From DATARN01 sp963851105 (GTDB taxonomy: Bacteria > Actinomycetota > Acidimicrobiia > Acidimicrobiales > Palsa-688): a DNA stretch of 64,000 bases. Below, piece after piece: positions 35,900-45,060 of the stretch (the stretch's first letter is position 1; each line of letters starts with the position of its first letter). The notes beneath the pieces were generated by a model. The model saw only the letters and a list, made by a program, of their open reading frames with translations. It was not told where the DNA came from and searched no databases. Both the position numbers and the translations under genes were made by a program. The DNA is taken from positions 1 through 64,000 of the forward strand of contig CAWKNP010000005.1 of NCBI GenBank assembly GCA_963851105.1. The letters are read 5' to 3'.

Positions 35900-36763
35900 C
35901 TACGGGTTGAAGAACAAGTTCACGAAGCGGAAACCCAGCCACGGCTTGCGGCCCCAGGCGATGAGCCGGCCCGTTCCGATGGCCCGCCACTGGCTGATCC
36001 GGCCGTAGCCGACCAGCACGAGCGCAACTGGCGTTCCGGCGATATGACAGTCGACCCGGGAGCCGTTGCCGGAGCGACGGCCCGAGCCATCGCCCGAGCC
36101 GATCTCGGCAGTGGCCGTCCCGCCCGAGATCCGCACGATAAAACTGCCACCCCCGCCGATATGAACCTTGTAGTTGGCGGTCAGGTCACCGGTGGCGGCC
36201 GGATTCACCGCGATGGGCATCATGGCCTGGATGCCTTGGAGCACCAAGCGGGCGTCGTCGGACGAGATCGACCACGGCCGGCCCACCCCTTTGGCGATGT
36301 CCAGACCATGAATGACCTGCTCGCCCAGCAGCAAACAGGTGGCCGACAGGACACTGTGAGTCTGGCCGTCGCCGTACCACGGCGTCGGGATCCGCTCGGC
36401 TGGGTCGCGCCCGCCGGTGGCGGCAAGAAATCCCGCCGCCGCCGACTTGATGGCCGCGGCGGCCTCGGCCGGGGAGCGACGGGGCTCGGCGGCGATCGTG
36501 GCGCGGTTGAGGCCGCCCACCCGCTCGGCGTACCCGGTCTCCACCGGGATCATGGCCCGCCACTGCTCGGCATCGCCGGCGGCTGCGTCGGTAAAACCGC
36601 GCAGCGCAATGGCGAGGTGGGAGGCGGCGTCGCCGACGGTCCACTCCGATTTGGCCAGCCTGGCATCGGCGTCAGGGAGCGAGGCGATGAGGTCCGCCGA
36701 CCGGGCCACGGCCGCGCTCAGCGCAGTCCTCGCAGCGGCGAGGTCGTTGGCGCGGGAAGCCAT
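35900..36763 (-). CDS. Mycothiol-dependent maleylpyruvate isomerase-like protein (DinB_2 fold)
   Basis: A 287-residue protein with an N-terminal MDMPI/DinB-like helical domain; WTVGDAASHLAIALRGF and GEQVIHGLDIAKGVGRPW carry the histidines that usually bind metal. The C-terminal part (about 175-280) resembles the sterol-carrier-like domain of the same family (SFIVRISGGTATAE and CHIAGTPVALVLVGYGR). The family is largely actinobacterial and uses mycothiol or handles thiol adducts. It is the main taxon hint in the window. The specific substrate is unknown. Confidence 0.85.
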   Translation of the reverse strand: MASRANDLAAARTALSAAVARSADLIASLPDADARLAKSEWTVGDAASHLAIALRGFTDAAAGDAEQWRAMIPVETGYAERVGGLNRATIAAEPRRSPAEAAAAIKSAAAGFLAATGGRDPAERIPTPWYGDGQTHSVLSATCLLLGEQVIHGLDIAKGVGRPWSISSDDARLVLQGIQAMMPIAVNPAATGDLTANYKVHIGGGGSFIVRISGGTATAEIGSGDGSGRRSGNGSRVDCHIAGTPVALVLVGYGRISQWRAIGTGRLIAWGRKPWLGFRFVNLFFNP

Positions 36764-36999
36764 TTTTTCCGACCATAGTTACGGAAGCGAGTTGTCCACC
36801 AAGTCGACGTGCTCAGCCTCGACGGCCACTAGACCTGACGGGGACCAATGGCTCGTCGTGAGGGACTTTGTGTACCTCCGGCCCCTCGGGCTGGCCGGCT
36901 CGCCCCCGTCCCCCGATCCAGTGAGAGGATTCCGCCTATGGAGTCAGGATCGGGCCCGTTGTCGGGGGGACATGGGGACTTCGGTGAAGCGCGTCGGAC

Positions 37000-37635
37000 G
37001 TGACTCCCGTGACGTCGCGCGCAACTCCCCAAGTTACGGGAAATACGGTGGCATTCGTGACTGCCGCCTCGATTGTTCTCCCCGCTCCTCACGCGCCGGG
37101 GGTAGCCAGGCCCGTCCTGGCGGTGACCGCCATGGCAGTGGTTCTCGGAGTGTTCGTAGCCCGCCCCTACCTGGTCGGGACCCGGCCCCTTTTGACCTTG
37201 TTTCTTGTGCTGCTGGTCGTCGGGTGGGCGTGGCCGGTCACCGACAGCGCCGAACGGACCCCGGCGTCGGGCTCGGCCGCCCTCAGCCTGGCATTCGGCA
37301 TCGGCGCCTTCGGCGTCGGCCGGCTGCTGGCCGGCGGTCACCCCCCCGTCCCGTCCCGACTCGGCTACCTGATGGCGTTGACACTGGCGGCGGTGGCCGA
37401 AGAGGCGTTTTTCCGGCGGTTCGTCTACGCCGTGCTGCGGCCGGGAGGAGCGGCGCTGGCGATCGCCGGGTCAACCATTCTTTTCGCCATGGCCCACATC
37501 ACGGTCTACGGTTGGTGGGTCCTTCCTCTTGACCTCGGCGCCGGCCTGATCCTCTCCTGGCAGCGCTGGTCGAGCGGGACGTGGACGGTCCCGGCGGTCA
37601 CCCATGTGATCGCCAACCTTCTGGTGGTGTTGTGA
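37000..37635 (+). CDS. CPBP-family intramembrane metalloprotease
   Basis: A 211-residue membrane protein with about six hydrophobic segments. The CPBP (Abi/CAAX protease) motifs are AEEAFFRRFVYAVLR (EExxxR), FAMAHITVYGWW (His) and VTHVIANLLVVL (HxxxN/B), all intact. Members cleave prenylated or other membrane proteins or process bacteriocins; the substrate is unknown. The start is uncertain: GTG 37000, 37009 and others are possible. The stop TGA shares a base with the ATG of the downstream solute-binding lipoprotein gene, so the two are coupled. Confidence 0.85.
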   Translation: MTPVTSRATPQVTGNTVAFVTAASIVLPAPHAPGVARPVLAVTAMAVVLGVFVARPYLVGTRPLLTLFLVLLVVGWAWPVTDSAERTPASGSAALSLAFGIGAFGVGRLLAGGHPPVPSRLGYLMALTLAAVAEEAFFRRFVYAVLRPGGAALAIAGSTILFAMAHITVYGWWVLPLDLGAGLILSWQRWSSGTWTVPAVTHVIANLLVVL

Positions 37636-38966
37636 TGCGCCGCCACGTCCGTGCGGTGGGCGGCGCCGCTGCGGCCGCCACCCTGGCCGCCGCCCTGCTC
37701 GTGGGCTGCGGTGGGGCGGCCAGCGCGGGCCGGGGCGCGGTCAAGGTCGGCCTCATGTATCCGACGACCGGGCCACAGGGTCCGCAGGGTCTCGAGGAGA
37801 AGCAGGGCGCCGAGCTGGCGGCCGCCTGGGCCAACGACCACGGCGGCATCAACGGCCACCCTCTCCAACTGGTCGCCGCCGACGTCAACCGGCCCGAGGA
37901 TGTCCCGGGTGCGCTGAGCAGCCTTCAGGCGCAAGGGGTGGCGGTGGTCGTCGGCACCCACGGCAGCGCCTATTCGGCGCTGGCCGCGGCCGAGGCGACC
38001 CGCCGCCACATGCTGGTGTGGGAGACCGGCGCCGTCGGCGAGGTCGGCTGGGACGCCACCGCGGGCGCCGACAACGAGTACGGCGCCAACAGCGCGGCCA
38101 CTGACGGCCCCGTGGCTGCCGGCATCGACTTCATCCGCATGGCCCCGATGGGCGGCGACCTGGGAAAGGCGGCGGTCGCCTTCGTCGCGACCGGGCTGGC
38201 GCCCCACCTGCCGCATCCCGGACCACTGCGGTGGGCGGTGGCCTACGTCGACGATGCCTACGGACGGGCGGTCGCAGCCGGCGCCATCGCCGCGGTGAAC
38301 GCCACCGGGCAGCCCTTGGTCGCGTCGATGGCCTACCCGGCGAGCGGCGCCGACTTCACCGCCTTGGCGGCCCGGATCGCCGCGGCCCATCCCGACGCCC
38401 TGTACGTGTCGGCCTACCTGGCCGATGGCACCGCGCTGCGGCGTGCCCTCGCCGCCCAGAAGGTCCCGCTGGTGGTCAACCTAGGCACCTCGAGCTCATA
38501 CTGCATGCCGGCGTTCGGCCAGACGCTGGGAGCGGTTGCGGTCGGGGTATTCGCCTCTGACAAGCCCGATGCCGCGGCAGTGCGCCCCGACGCGCTGAGT
38601 GCCGAGGGCAGGACCACCTTGGCATGGGCCCAAGCCCAGTACCAGGCCCGCTACCACCAGTCCATGACCTCCCACGCCCTCTCGGGCTTCTCCAACAGCG
38701 TCGCCCTCTTCGTGCACGTCTTGCCGAAGGCCCCAGGCGCCGGCACCGACGCGGTGGCGGCCGCCGCCCAGGCCGTCAAGCTCCCCGTCGGGACGCTGGC
38801 CAACGGGGGCGGCATCGACATCGCACCCCTGGGGGCGGCCGATGCGGGCAACAACCGCAACGCCGCCGGGGTCATCTGGGAATGGGTGTCCCCGGGCCAC
38901 GAGGAGGTCGTCTGGCCGCCGGCGTTCGCGACCCACCCGGTGGTGTGGATGCCGATCGATCAGTGA
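37635..38966 (+). CDS. Branched-chain amino acid-type ABC transporter substrate-binding lipoprotein
   Basis: A 443-residue periplasmic-binding-protein-like lipoprotein. ATG 37635 overlaps the CPBP stop (TGATG). The signal peptide ends in a lipobox, LLVGCGG (about 21-27), so the mature protein is membrane-anchored. The Leu/Ile/Val-binding fold shows KVGLMYPTTGPQGPQG, DDAYGRAVAAGAIAAVN and AAHPDALYVSAYLADGTALR. No ABC permease or ATPase gene follows, so it is an orphan, perhaps a sensor or a partner of a distant transporter. Confidence 0.88.
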   Translation: MRRHVRAVGGAAAAATLAAALLVGCGGAASAGRGAVKVGLMYPTTGPQGPQGLEEKQGAELAAAWANDHGGINGHPLQLVAADVNRPEDVPGALSSLQAQGVAVVVGTHGSAYSALAAAEATRRHMLVWETGAVGEVGWDATAGADNEYGANSAATDGPVAAGIDFIRMAPMGGDLGKAAVAFVATGLAPHLPHPGPLRWAVAYVDDAYGRAVAAGAIAAVNATGQPLVASMAYPASGADFTALAARIAAAHPDALYVSAYLADGTALRRALAAQKVPLVVNLGTSSSYCMPAFGQTLGAVAVGVFASDKPDAAAVRPDALSAEGRTTLAWAQAQYQARYHQSMTSHALSGFSNSVALFVHVLPKAPGAGTDAVAAAAQAVKLPVGTLANGGGIDIAPLGAADAGNNRNAAGVIWEWVSPGHEEVVWPPAFATHPVVWMPIDQ

Positions 38967-39859
38967 GCCCGGCGAGACCACTGCGCCCCGGCCTCCGCCA
39001 AATCCTTCTTACCGCCGCCGGCGTCGTGGCGGTGTACGTGATCGCGGCCGCGGCCACCGTGAGCGTGAGCGGCCACCACGTCCTCCCCCTCTTCGAGGGC
39101 ATCGGGCCCCCGTCGCCCTACCAGTGGGTCAACCCGCCGCCGGCTTTCGCGGCCAGTAACGTCAAGCCGAAGGCCGGCACGACCGACTTCGCTCTCACCG
39201 GTCCTCCGACGCCGCAGTTTGCCTCCTCGCCCGACGGCCAATGCCTGCTCAGCGTGCCCGCGGCAGCATTCTCTCCGCATGACGGAGACACCAAGGTCAC
39301 CGTCACCTTCTCCCCGCTCGACGCGGCCACACTCGGCCCGTTGCCCCGAAAAGTCGCCGCCGACGGCAACGCCTACCGGATCGACCTCGCGTACCAACCC
39401 TCAAAAACCCCGCTGCCGAACCTGGCCGCCGACGGCAACGTGGTCCTGACCGCGCCCCACCAGGCCAACTCGATGCTCTACTCCGCCGATGGGCGGACCT
39501 GGACGAACCTTCCCATCCAACCTTTCGGCGACCCCACCATGATTGGCGCCACCTTCCATCAGCCCGGTTGGTACCTGGCGGGCGCCGACCCCTCGAAGAT
39601 CTCCGGCACCACCCCCGGCGCCGCCCCCGCCGCGGGCAAACCGGGGAGCGGGGCAGGCACCGGCCTGGTCGCCGTCGGGGTCGTGGTGGCCGCGGCCATC
39701 CTCGGCGGCGTCGCCCTGGCGGCCGTCCGGAGGCGACAGCGGAGCGTCAGCCCCCCAGCCGAGCTTCAAGCTCGGCCATCTCGGCCGGCCAAGCCCGGTC
39801 GAGGAGGGCCGCGAAATCGATCTCGCGGATATCGGCGACCGCCGCCACCCGGTCGTTGA
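38963..39859 (+). CDS. Double-anchored surface protein of unknown family
   Basis: A 298-residue protein from GTG 38963, overlapping the lipoprotein stop by four bases. An N-terminal membrane segment (about 12-34) leads to an extracytoplasmic beta-rich region (TTDFALTGPPTPQFA to SMLYSADGRTWTNL), a Gly/Pro linker and a second membrane segment (GLVAVGVVVAAAILGGVAL) with an Arg-rich cytoplasmic tail. The last 113 bases overlap the convergent gene at 39747, where codon use cannot be judged. Coupling suggests it works with the lipoprotein. Family not recognised. Confidence 0.65.
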   Translation: MSPARPLRPGLRQILLTAAGVVAVYVIAAAATVSVSGHHVLPLFEGIGPPSPYQWVNPPPAFAASNVKPKAGTTDFALTGPPTPQFASSPDGQCLLSVPAAAFSPHDGDTKVTVTFSPLDAATLGPLPRKVAADGNAYRIDLAYQPSKTPLPNLAADGNVVLTAPHQANSMLYSADGRTWTNLPIQPFGDPTMIGATFHQPGWYLAGADPSKISGTTPGAAPAAGKPGSGAGTGLVAVGVVVAAAILGGVALAAVRRRQRSVSPPAELQARPSRPAKPGRGGPRNRSRGYRRPPPPGR

Positions 39860-40379
39860 CGACCTTGGCCACCTGCGCCGCCACCTCCCGGTCGGCATCG
39901 CCGAGGGTCTGCAGGACGAACGTCGCCATTCCGGTGGTATTCAGCCGTACCGCCACATCGTCGGCTTGCAGCGGGGCAACATCGAGCACGACGCGAGCCG
40001 GCGCGTGCACCACGACGGTGATCCGGAGCGAAACGACCACCGACCCCTGGTAGCGGTGGGCCCGGCCCCCACTGCCGGCGGTGAGCTCGATGGTGAGGTC
40101 CCCTGGCACCCGGGCGTCGAAGCCTACGGAGCCCAGCGAGCTGACCGAGCCCACTGGGTGCATGGGGCCCAGTGAGGCCTTGGAGCCGGGACCAGCCGGC
40201 GTCACCTCGATCAGGCCGATCAAGCCCACACCGGTCGCCGCCACCGCCCCGCCGGGACCGAACCGCAACGGCCCGACCTCGATCCGGTGGCCCGCGATGC
40301 GAGCCATCACCGCCGCCACCCGATCGGTCGTGACCGTCTGGCGGATCAGGTTGAGAGCGAACTGATCGGCGGTGATCAC
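39747..40379 (-). CDS. Conserved-looking hypothetical protein coupled to zwf
   Basis: A 210-residue protein starting at GTG 40379, overlapping the zwf stop (GTGA). It is mostly beta-strand, with ITADQFALNLIRQTVTTDRV at the start, a VVVSLRITVVVHAPARVVLDV strand pair and a helical end (ADREVAAQVAKVVNDRVAAV). No signal peptide is visible. It occupies the place where opcA follows zwf in many Actinomycetota but does not look like OpcA. Lipid-binding DUF2993-type proteins are a loose resemblance only. Function unknown. Confidence 0.65.
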   Translation of the reverse strand: MITADQFALNLIRQTVTTDRVAAVMARIAGHRIEVGPLRFGPGGAVAATGVGLIGLIEVTPAGPGSKASLGPMHPVGSVSSLGSVGFDARVPGDLTIELTAGSGGRAHRYQGSVVVSLRITVVVHAPARVVLDVAPLQADDVAVRLNTTGMATFVLQTLGDADREVAAQVAKVVNDRVAAVADIREIDFAALLDRAWPAEMAELEARLGG

Positions 40380-41773
40380 CGCCCGCCCTCGGGCTGGTGC
40401 CAGCTCCCCGACGGGATCAGGCGGTCGGCCTCGGCCGGCCCCCACGATCCCCGCTGGTAGGGATAGACCGGTCCCGGGTTGTCGAGGACAGGCTGGATGA
40501 TCCGCCATGCCTCCTCCACCATGTCCTCGCGGGCGAAGCGGCGGGGATCACCGTCAAGGGCGTCAATCAGCAGGCGCTCGTACGCCTCCTGGCGATGGCC
40601 CAGCGCGGAAGCAAAGTCCACCGCCAGCTCGACGGGATGGGTGACATCCCTGCTGCCGGGCGACTTGGCCTGGACCCATAGGCTGACGCCGTCGTTGACC
40701 CCGAGGCGGAAGCGAATCAGGTTGGGGTCGGGCACCATGCCCTGCTCGCCGGTGAACAGCATCCTGGGGGGCGGCTGCAGTTCGACGGTGGCCTCGAGGG
40801 CGGTCGTCGCCATGGCCTTGCCGGCCCGGACGTAGATCGGCACGCGGCCCCACCGCCACGACTCGATGCACAGCCGCAGGGCGATGAAGGTCTCGGTCGT
40901 CGAACCGGGGGCGACGCCGGGCTCCGCCTGGTAGCCCTCGTACTGGCCCCGAACGACCTCCGCGTCGTTGACGGGCGGCATGGCCTTGAGCACCTTCACC
41001 TTCTCGTCGCGCAGGGCGTCGGCGTCGTCGCGCACCGGCGGCTCCATGGCCAGCAGGGTGACGACCTGGAGGAGGTGGTTTTGCACGACGTCGCGCAGGC
41101 AGCCCACGTTGTCGTAAAACGCCCCGCGGCCCTCGACGCCGAAGACCTCCGCCATGGTGATCTCGACCTGGCTGATGTAGTGACAATTCCAGATAGGTTC
41201 GAGAAAGGAATTGGCGAAGCGGAACACCAGCAGGTCCTCCACCGGCTCTTTTCCCAGGTAGTGGTCGATCCGAAAGATCGCCCGCTCGGAGAAGGCCCGG
41301 TGGAGCACGGCATTGAGTGCCCGGGCCGATTGCAGGTCGTGGCCGAAGGGCTTCTCGATGACCACGCGTGCCGAGCGGTTGAGATGCACGGCGCCCAGGG
41401 ACTCGACCACGGTCGGGAACAGGCTCGGCGGGATGGCCAGGTAATGCACGGGATGATCGGCGGAAAACGACTCCAGGCTCGCGGCCAGCCGCTCGAAGGT
41501 GGTGCGGTCGCCGTAGTCACCGCCGACGAACGAAAGCCGGGCGGCGAGGCGATCCATGACATCGGTCTCGATCGGCTTGATGGCCCCGTTGATGGCGGCG
41601 CGGGCATAGGCCCGCAAAGCCTCGTCGTCCCAATCTGACTTGGCCACACCGATGACGGGCACCTTCAACTTCCCCCGCGCCTCCAGGCAGTAGAGAGCTG
41701 GGAAGAGCTTTTTCTTGGCCAGGTCACCGGTGGCACCGAAGAGGACCAGGGCGTCAGCTTGCGCGGTCGTCAT
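40376..41773 (-). CDS. zwf: Glucose-6-phosphate 1-dehydrogenase
   Basis: A 465-residue enzyme oxidising glucose 6-phosphate to 6-phosphogluconolactone with NADP, the entry to the pentose phosphate pathway. ATG 41773 overlaps the pgi stop. The nucleotide-binding turn is LFGATGDLAKKKLFPALY (11-28), and the active-site motif RIDHYLGKEPVEDLLVFRFA with its catalytic His region is intact, as is VIEKPFGHDL. It is the third gene of a gnd-pgi-zwf operon with four-base overlaps. No opcA or pgl gene accompanies it. Confidence 0.97.
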   Translation of the reverse strand: MTTAQADALVLFGATGDLAKKKLFPALYCLEARGKLKVPVIGVAKSDWDDEALRAYARAAINGAIKPIETDVMDRLAARLSFVGGDYGDRTTFERLAASLESFSADHPVHYLAIPPSLFPTVVESLGAVHLNRSARVVIEKPFGHDLQSARALNAVLHRAFSERAIFRIDHYLGKEPVEDLLVFRFANSFLEPIWNCHYISQVEITMAEVFGVEGRGAFYDNVGCLRDVVQNHLLQVVTLLAMEPPVRDDADALRDEKVKVLKAMPPVNDAEVVRGQYEGYQAEPGVAPGSTTETFIALRLCIESWRWGRVPIYVRAGKAMATTALEATVELQPPPRMLFTGEQGMVPDPNLIRFRLGVNDGVSLWVQAKSPGSRDVTHPVELAVDFASALGHRQEAYERLLIDALDGDPRRFAREDMVEEAWRIIQPVLDNPGPVYPYQRGSWGPAEADRLIPSGSWHQPEGGR

Positions 41774-43395
41774 GCCCGGCGCTGACTGCGGTAACGGCGG
41801 ATGAGGGCGTTGGTGGAGCTGTCGTGGGCGAGTGGCGGGTCCGCCTCGGCCTGCAAGTCCCCGACGATGCGTTGGGCGAGCACCTTCCCCAGCTCCACCC
41901 CCCACTGGTCGAAGCTGTCGATCTGCCAGATCGTGCCCTGGGTGAAGACTTTGTGCTCGTAGGTGGCGATCAGCTCCCCGAGGACACGGGGCGTGAGTTT
42001 GGGCGCCACGATGGTGTTGGTCGGGCGGTTACCGCTAAATGTGCGGTGGGGCACCTGGTGGGCGGCCACGCCTTGCGCCTCGACCTCTTCGCGGGTCTTG
42101 CCGAACGCCAGGGCTTCGGTCTGGGCGAAGAAGTTGGCCATCAGCAGGTCGTGATGGGGCCCCACGTCGTGATTGGGCTCCTGGAACCCGATGAAGTCGC
42201 ACGGGATCAGCCGCGTCCCCTGATGGATCAACTGGTAGAAGGCGTGCTGGCCGTTGGTGCCCGGCTGGCCCCACACGACAGGCCCGGTTTTCCAGTCCAC
42301 CGGCGTGCCTGCCAACGTCACCGACTTGCCGTTGCTTTCCATGTCCAGTTGCTGGAGGTAGGGGGTCAGCTTGGTGAGGTACTGGTTGTAGGGGAGGATG
42401 GCCTGGGTCTGCGCCCCGAAGAAATTGATGTACCACACGCCGATGAGCCCGAGCAGGACGGGGAGGTTGCTCTCGAACGGCGTCGTGCGGAAATGCTCGT
42501 CGATCTGGTGGAACCCGGCCAGCATGTCCGTGAAGTTCGACGGGCCGATGGCGAGCATCAACGACAGACCGATGGCCGACGGGAAGGAGTAGCGCCCACC
42601 CACCCAGTCCCAGAACTCGAACATGTTGCCGGTGTCGATCCCGAACGCCGCCACCGCCTTGGCGTTGGTGGAAACGGCCACAAAATGCTTGGCGATCGCC
42701 GCCTCGTCGTGGACCGAGCGCAGCAACCAATCCCGTGCCGTCGCGGCATTCGTCAACGTCTCGAGGGTGGTAAAGGTCTTCGAGCACACGACAAACAGGG
42801 TTTCCTCAGGATCCAAGTCGGCGGTGGCCTCCCAGATATCGGTGCCGTCCACATTGGAGACAAACCGGAACGTGCGGCTCCGGTCGCTGTAGTCGCGCAG
42901 GGCGTCGTAGGCCATTGAGGGGCCCAGATCGGATCCGCCGATTCCGATGTTGACGACGTTCTTTATCGGCTTGCCGGTATGGCCGCACCAGGCACCGCTG
43001 CGGACCCGCTCCGCGAAAATCTCCATCTTGCCGAGCACCTGATGGACCTGTCCGACCACGTCGACGCCGTCGACGGTGATGTGCTCGTTGGCCGGCGCAC
43101 GCAGCGCCACATGGAGCACCGCCCGGTCTTCGGTGACGTTGATCTTCTCGCCCGCGAACATGGCGTCGATGCGGGCCCGCAGCCCCGCGGCGTTGGCCAG
43201 TTCGACGAGCAGCGCGATCGTCTCGGCGGTCAGGCGGTTCTTGGAATAGTCGAGGAAAAGGTCGCCCGCGGTGGTGACGAGCGTGGTCCCCCGATCGGCG
43301 TCGGCCGCGAACAGCTGGCGCAGGTGGTCGCTCCGGTGAGCCTCGTAATGCGCCACCAGCGCTTCCCATTCCGGCGTCTTGTCGATGGCGGTCAT
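41770..43395 (-). CDS. pgi: Glucose-6-phosphate isomerase
   Basis: A 541-residue enzyme interconverting glucose and fructose 6-phosphates; length is normal. Family signatures are present: IGIGGSDLGPSMAYDAL, VCSKTFTTLETLTNA and VWGQPGTNGQHAFYQLIHQG, the last being the classical PGI motif with the catalytic Glu/His surroundings. It overlaps gnd and zwf by four bases at each end, so the three are translated together and link glycolysis with the oxidative pentose phosphate branch. Confidence 0.97.
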   Translation of the reverse strand: MTAIDKTPEWEALVAHYEAHRSDHLRQLFAADADRGTTLVTTAGDLFLDYSKNRLTAETIALLVELANAAGLRARIDAMFAGEKINVTEDRAVLHVALRAPANEHITVDGVDVVGQVHQVLGKMEIFAERVRSGAWCGHTGKPIKNVVNIGIGGSDLGPSMAYDALRDYSDRSRTFRFVSNVDGTDIWEATADLDPEETLFVVCSKTFTTLETLTNAATARDWLLRSVHDEAAIAKHFVAVSTNAKAVAAFGIDTGNMFEFWDWVGGRYSFPSAIGLSLMLAIGPSNFTDMLAGFHQIDEHFRTTPFESNLPVLLGLIGVWYINFFGAQTQAILPYNQYLTKLTPYLQQLDMESNGKSVTLAGTPVDWKTGPVVWGQPGTNGQHAFYQLIHQGTRLIPCDFIGFQEPNHDVGPHHDLLMANFFAQTEALAFGKTREEVEAQGVAAHQVPHRTFSGNRPTNTIVAPKLTPRVLGELIATYEHKVFTQGTIWQIDSFDQWGVELGKVLAQRIVGDLQAEADPPLAHDSSTNALIRRYRSQRRA

Positions 43396-44408
43396 TGGCC
43401 CGGCTTCTCCAGGTGGCCGCCGAACTCCTTGCGCAGCGCCGACAGCAGCCGGTCGGCAAAGTCGCCGGACCGCTGGCTGGTGAAGCGCTGGAACAGGGCG
43501 GTGGTCAGCACACCCGCGGGCACCCCTTCGTCGACCGCGGCCCGCACCGTCCAGCGGCCCTCACCGGAATCGGACACCCGCCCCGAGAATCCCTCCAGGT
43601 CGGGATCGCCGAGCAGGGCGTGGGCCATCAAGTCGAGGAGCCACGAGCTCACCACGCTGCCCCGCCGCCACAGCTCGGCCACCGAGGCGCAATCGATGTC
43701 GTACTGGTAGTACTTGGGGTTCTGCAGGGGCGCCGTTTCCGCATCCTGGTCGCCCTGGTGCTTGCCGACATCGGCCCGGTGCAAGATGCCCAAGCCCTCT
43801 GCGTAGGCGGCCATAAGGCCGTACTCGATGCCGTTGTGGACCATCTTCACGAAATGGCCGGCGCCCGCCGGGCCACAGTGAAGGTAGCCCTGCTCGGCGG
43901 TCGTCGCCTCGCCGTCGCGGCCTGGGGTCCGGGCGGCAGTGTCGACGCCGGGAGCGATGGAGCGGAAAATGGAATCGAGGTGGGCGACCGGCTCGTCCTC
44001 GCCGCCGATCATCAGGCAGAACCCGCGCTCCAGGCCGAAGACGCCTCCGCTCGTGCCGACGTCGAGATAGTGCAGGCCCCGGGGAGTGAGGGCCTCGGCC
44101 CGGTCGACGTCGTCGCGGTAGTAGCTGTTCCCGCCGTCGATGATGATGTCGCCCGGCTCCATCCGATCGGCCAGCTGGTCGACGGTTTGGCCCGCGAACG
44201 CCGCGGGCACCATGATCCACGCCGCACGCGGCGGGGTCAGCTTGGCGACGAAATCGTCGAGCGATTCGGCGCCCGTCGCCCCTTCGCCCTCCATCTCCTT
44301 CACAGCGTCGGCGCTGACGTCGAACACCACACATTCGTGGCCGTCGCGCATCAGGCGGCGGACCAGGTTTGCCCCCATACGCCCAAGTCCGATCATGCCA
44401 AGCTGCAT
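43392..44408 (-). CDS. gnd: 6-phosphogluconate dehydrogenase, decarboxylating (short form)
   Basis: A 338-residue short-form enzyme (Gnd/YqeC type, about 300-340 residues against about 470 for the long form). It makes ribulose 5-phosphate, CO2 and NAD(P)H. ATG 44408 is preferred over GTG 44411 because AAGGAG then sits six bases upstream. The Rossmann start is LGMIGLGRMGANLVRRL. DGGNSYYRDD and GPAGAGHFVKMVHNGIEYG hold the catalytic Lys/Asn. First gene of the operon. Confidence 0.95.
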   Translation of the reverse strand: MQLGMIGLGRMGANLVRRLMRDGHECVVFDVSADAVKEMEGEGATGAESLDDFVAKLTPPRAAWIMVPAAFAGQTVDQLADRMEPGDIIIDGGNSYYRDDVDRAEALTPRGLHYLDVGTSGGVFGLERGFCLMIGGEDEPVAHLDSIFRSIAPGVDTAARTPGRDGEATTAEQGYLHCGPAGAGHFVKMVHNGIEYGLMAAYAEGLGILHRADVGKHQGDQDAETAPLQNPKYYQYDIDCASVAELWRRGSVVSSWLLDLMAHALLGDPDLEGFSGRVSDSGEGRWTVRAAVDEGVPAGVLTTALFQRFTSQRSGDFADRLLSALRKEFGGHLEKPGQ

Positions 44409-44589
44409 CACGGTCTCCTTCCGCGGCGTCCGGTTGGCCGGCGCCTGCCTCGCGGAATCGAGGCTACCGGGCCGGGAAAAGGGCGTGACTCTCAGCCGAT
44501 CTTTAGCGACGACTCAGGCGATGTACAGGCCCGCCCGCAACACTGCGGTAGGTAGCTAGCGCCGCTGGCGCAAAGGATGGACCCCTGCC
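44409..44589. promoter_or_regulatory. Divergent promoter region, gnd operon and SHOCT gene
   Basis: A 181-base gap between the minus-strand gnd operon and the plus-strand SHOCT gene. It must contain both promoters. No distinct operator or riboswitch was recognised. Confidence 0.35.
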
Positions 44590-45051
44590 ATGTTCTACGG
44601 ACGGCATTCGGACAGGTTCCAGGGACCTCACTGGGGCCTCCTGATCCTGTTTGTCATTTTCCTGGGCCTAGTCGGACTCGCTGTCTACCTGCTCCTCCGG
44701 CGGCGTCCCGGCGCCACGATGATGGTCGGCGGTCCACCGCCCAGCGGTCCACCGACCGGTGCCCGGCCGCCGGGTTTCGGGCCCGACCCGGCGATCGACC
44801 AGGTGCGGTACCGCTACGCCCGCGGCGAGTTGTCCCGGGAGGAGTACTTCCAGCTGGTCGGAGACTTGGGCGCCGGCGTGGGCGGGCCGGCGTCCGTTCC
44901 CCCCGTTCCTCCCGCACCTCCCACTCCGGCTGCGCCTCCCGCTCCGGGTGCTGCTCCCGCGCCTCCGACTGCGGCTGCGCCTCCCGCGCCTCCGTGGCCT
45001 CCCGCGCCTCCGGGTGCCGGCGGGGTGCCGCCCCCGCCTCCTATCGCCTGA
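44590..45051 (+). CDS. SHOCT-domain membrane protein
   Basis: A 153-residue protein with one N-terminal membrane helix (about 16-37, LLILFVIFLGLVGLAVYLLL) and a short SHOCT motif, AIDQVRYRYARGELSREEYF, at about 74-93. The C-terminal third is Pro/Ala-rich. SHOCT modules are short helical pieces often found at protein ends and thought to mediate oligomerisation. The gene is 9 bases upstream of the methyltransferase gene and probably co-transcribed. Specific function unknown. Confidence 0.8.
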   Translation: MFYGRHSDRFQGPHWGLLILFVIFLGLVGLAVYLLLRRRPGATMMVGGPPPSGPPTGARPPGFGPDPAIDQVRYRYARGELSREEYFQLVGDLGAGVGGPASVPPVPPAPPTPAAPPAPGAAPAPPTAAAPPAPPWPPAPPGAGGVPPPPPIA

Positions 45052-45060
45052 ACCAGGTTC

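Noticed and set aside
37020..37635. CPBP protease read as an abortive-infection (Abi) defence gene
   Set aside because: The fold is the same, but no phage-defence partner is near and it is coupled to surface-protein genes; a general intramembrane protease is the safer call.
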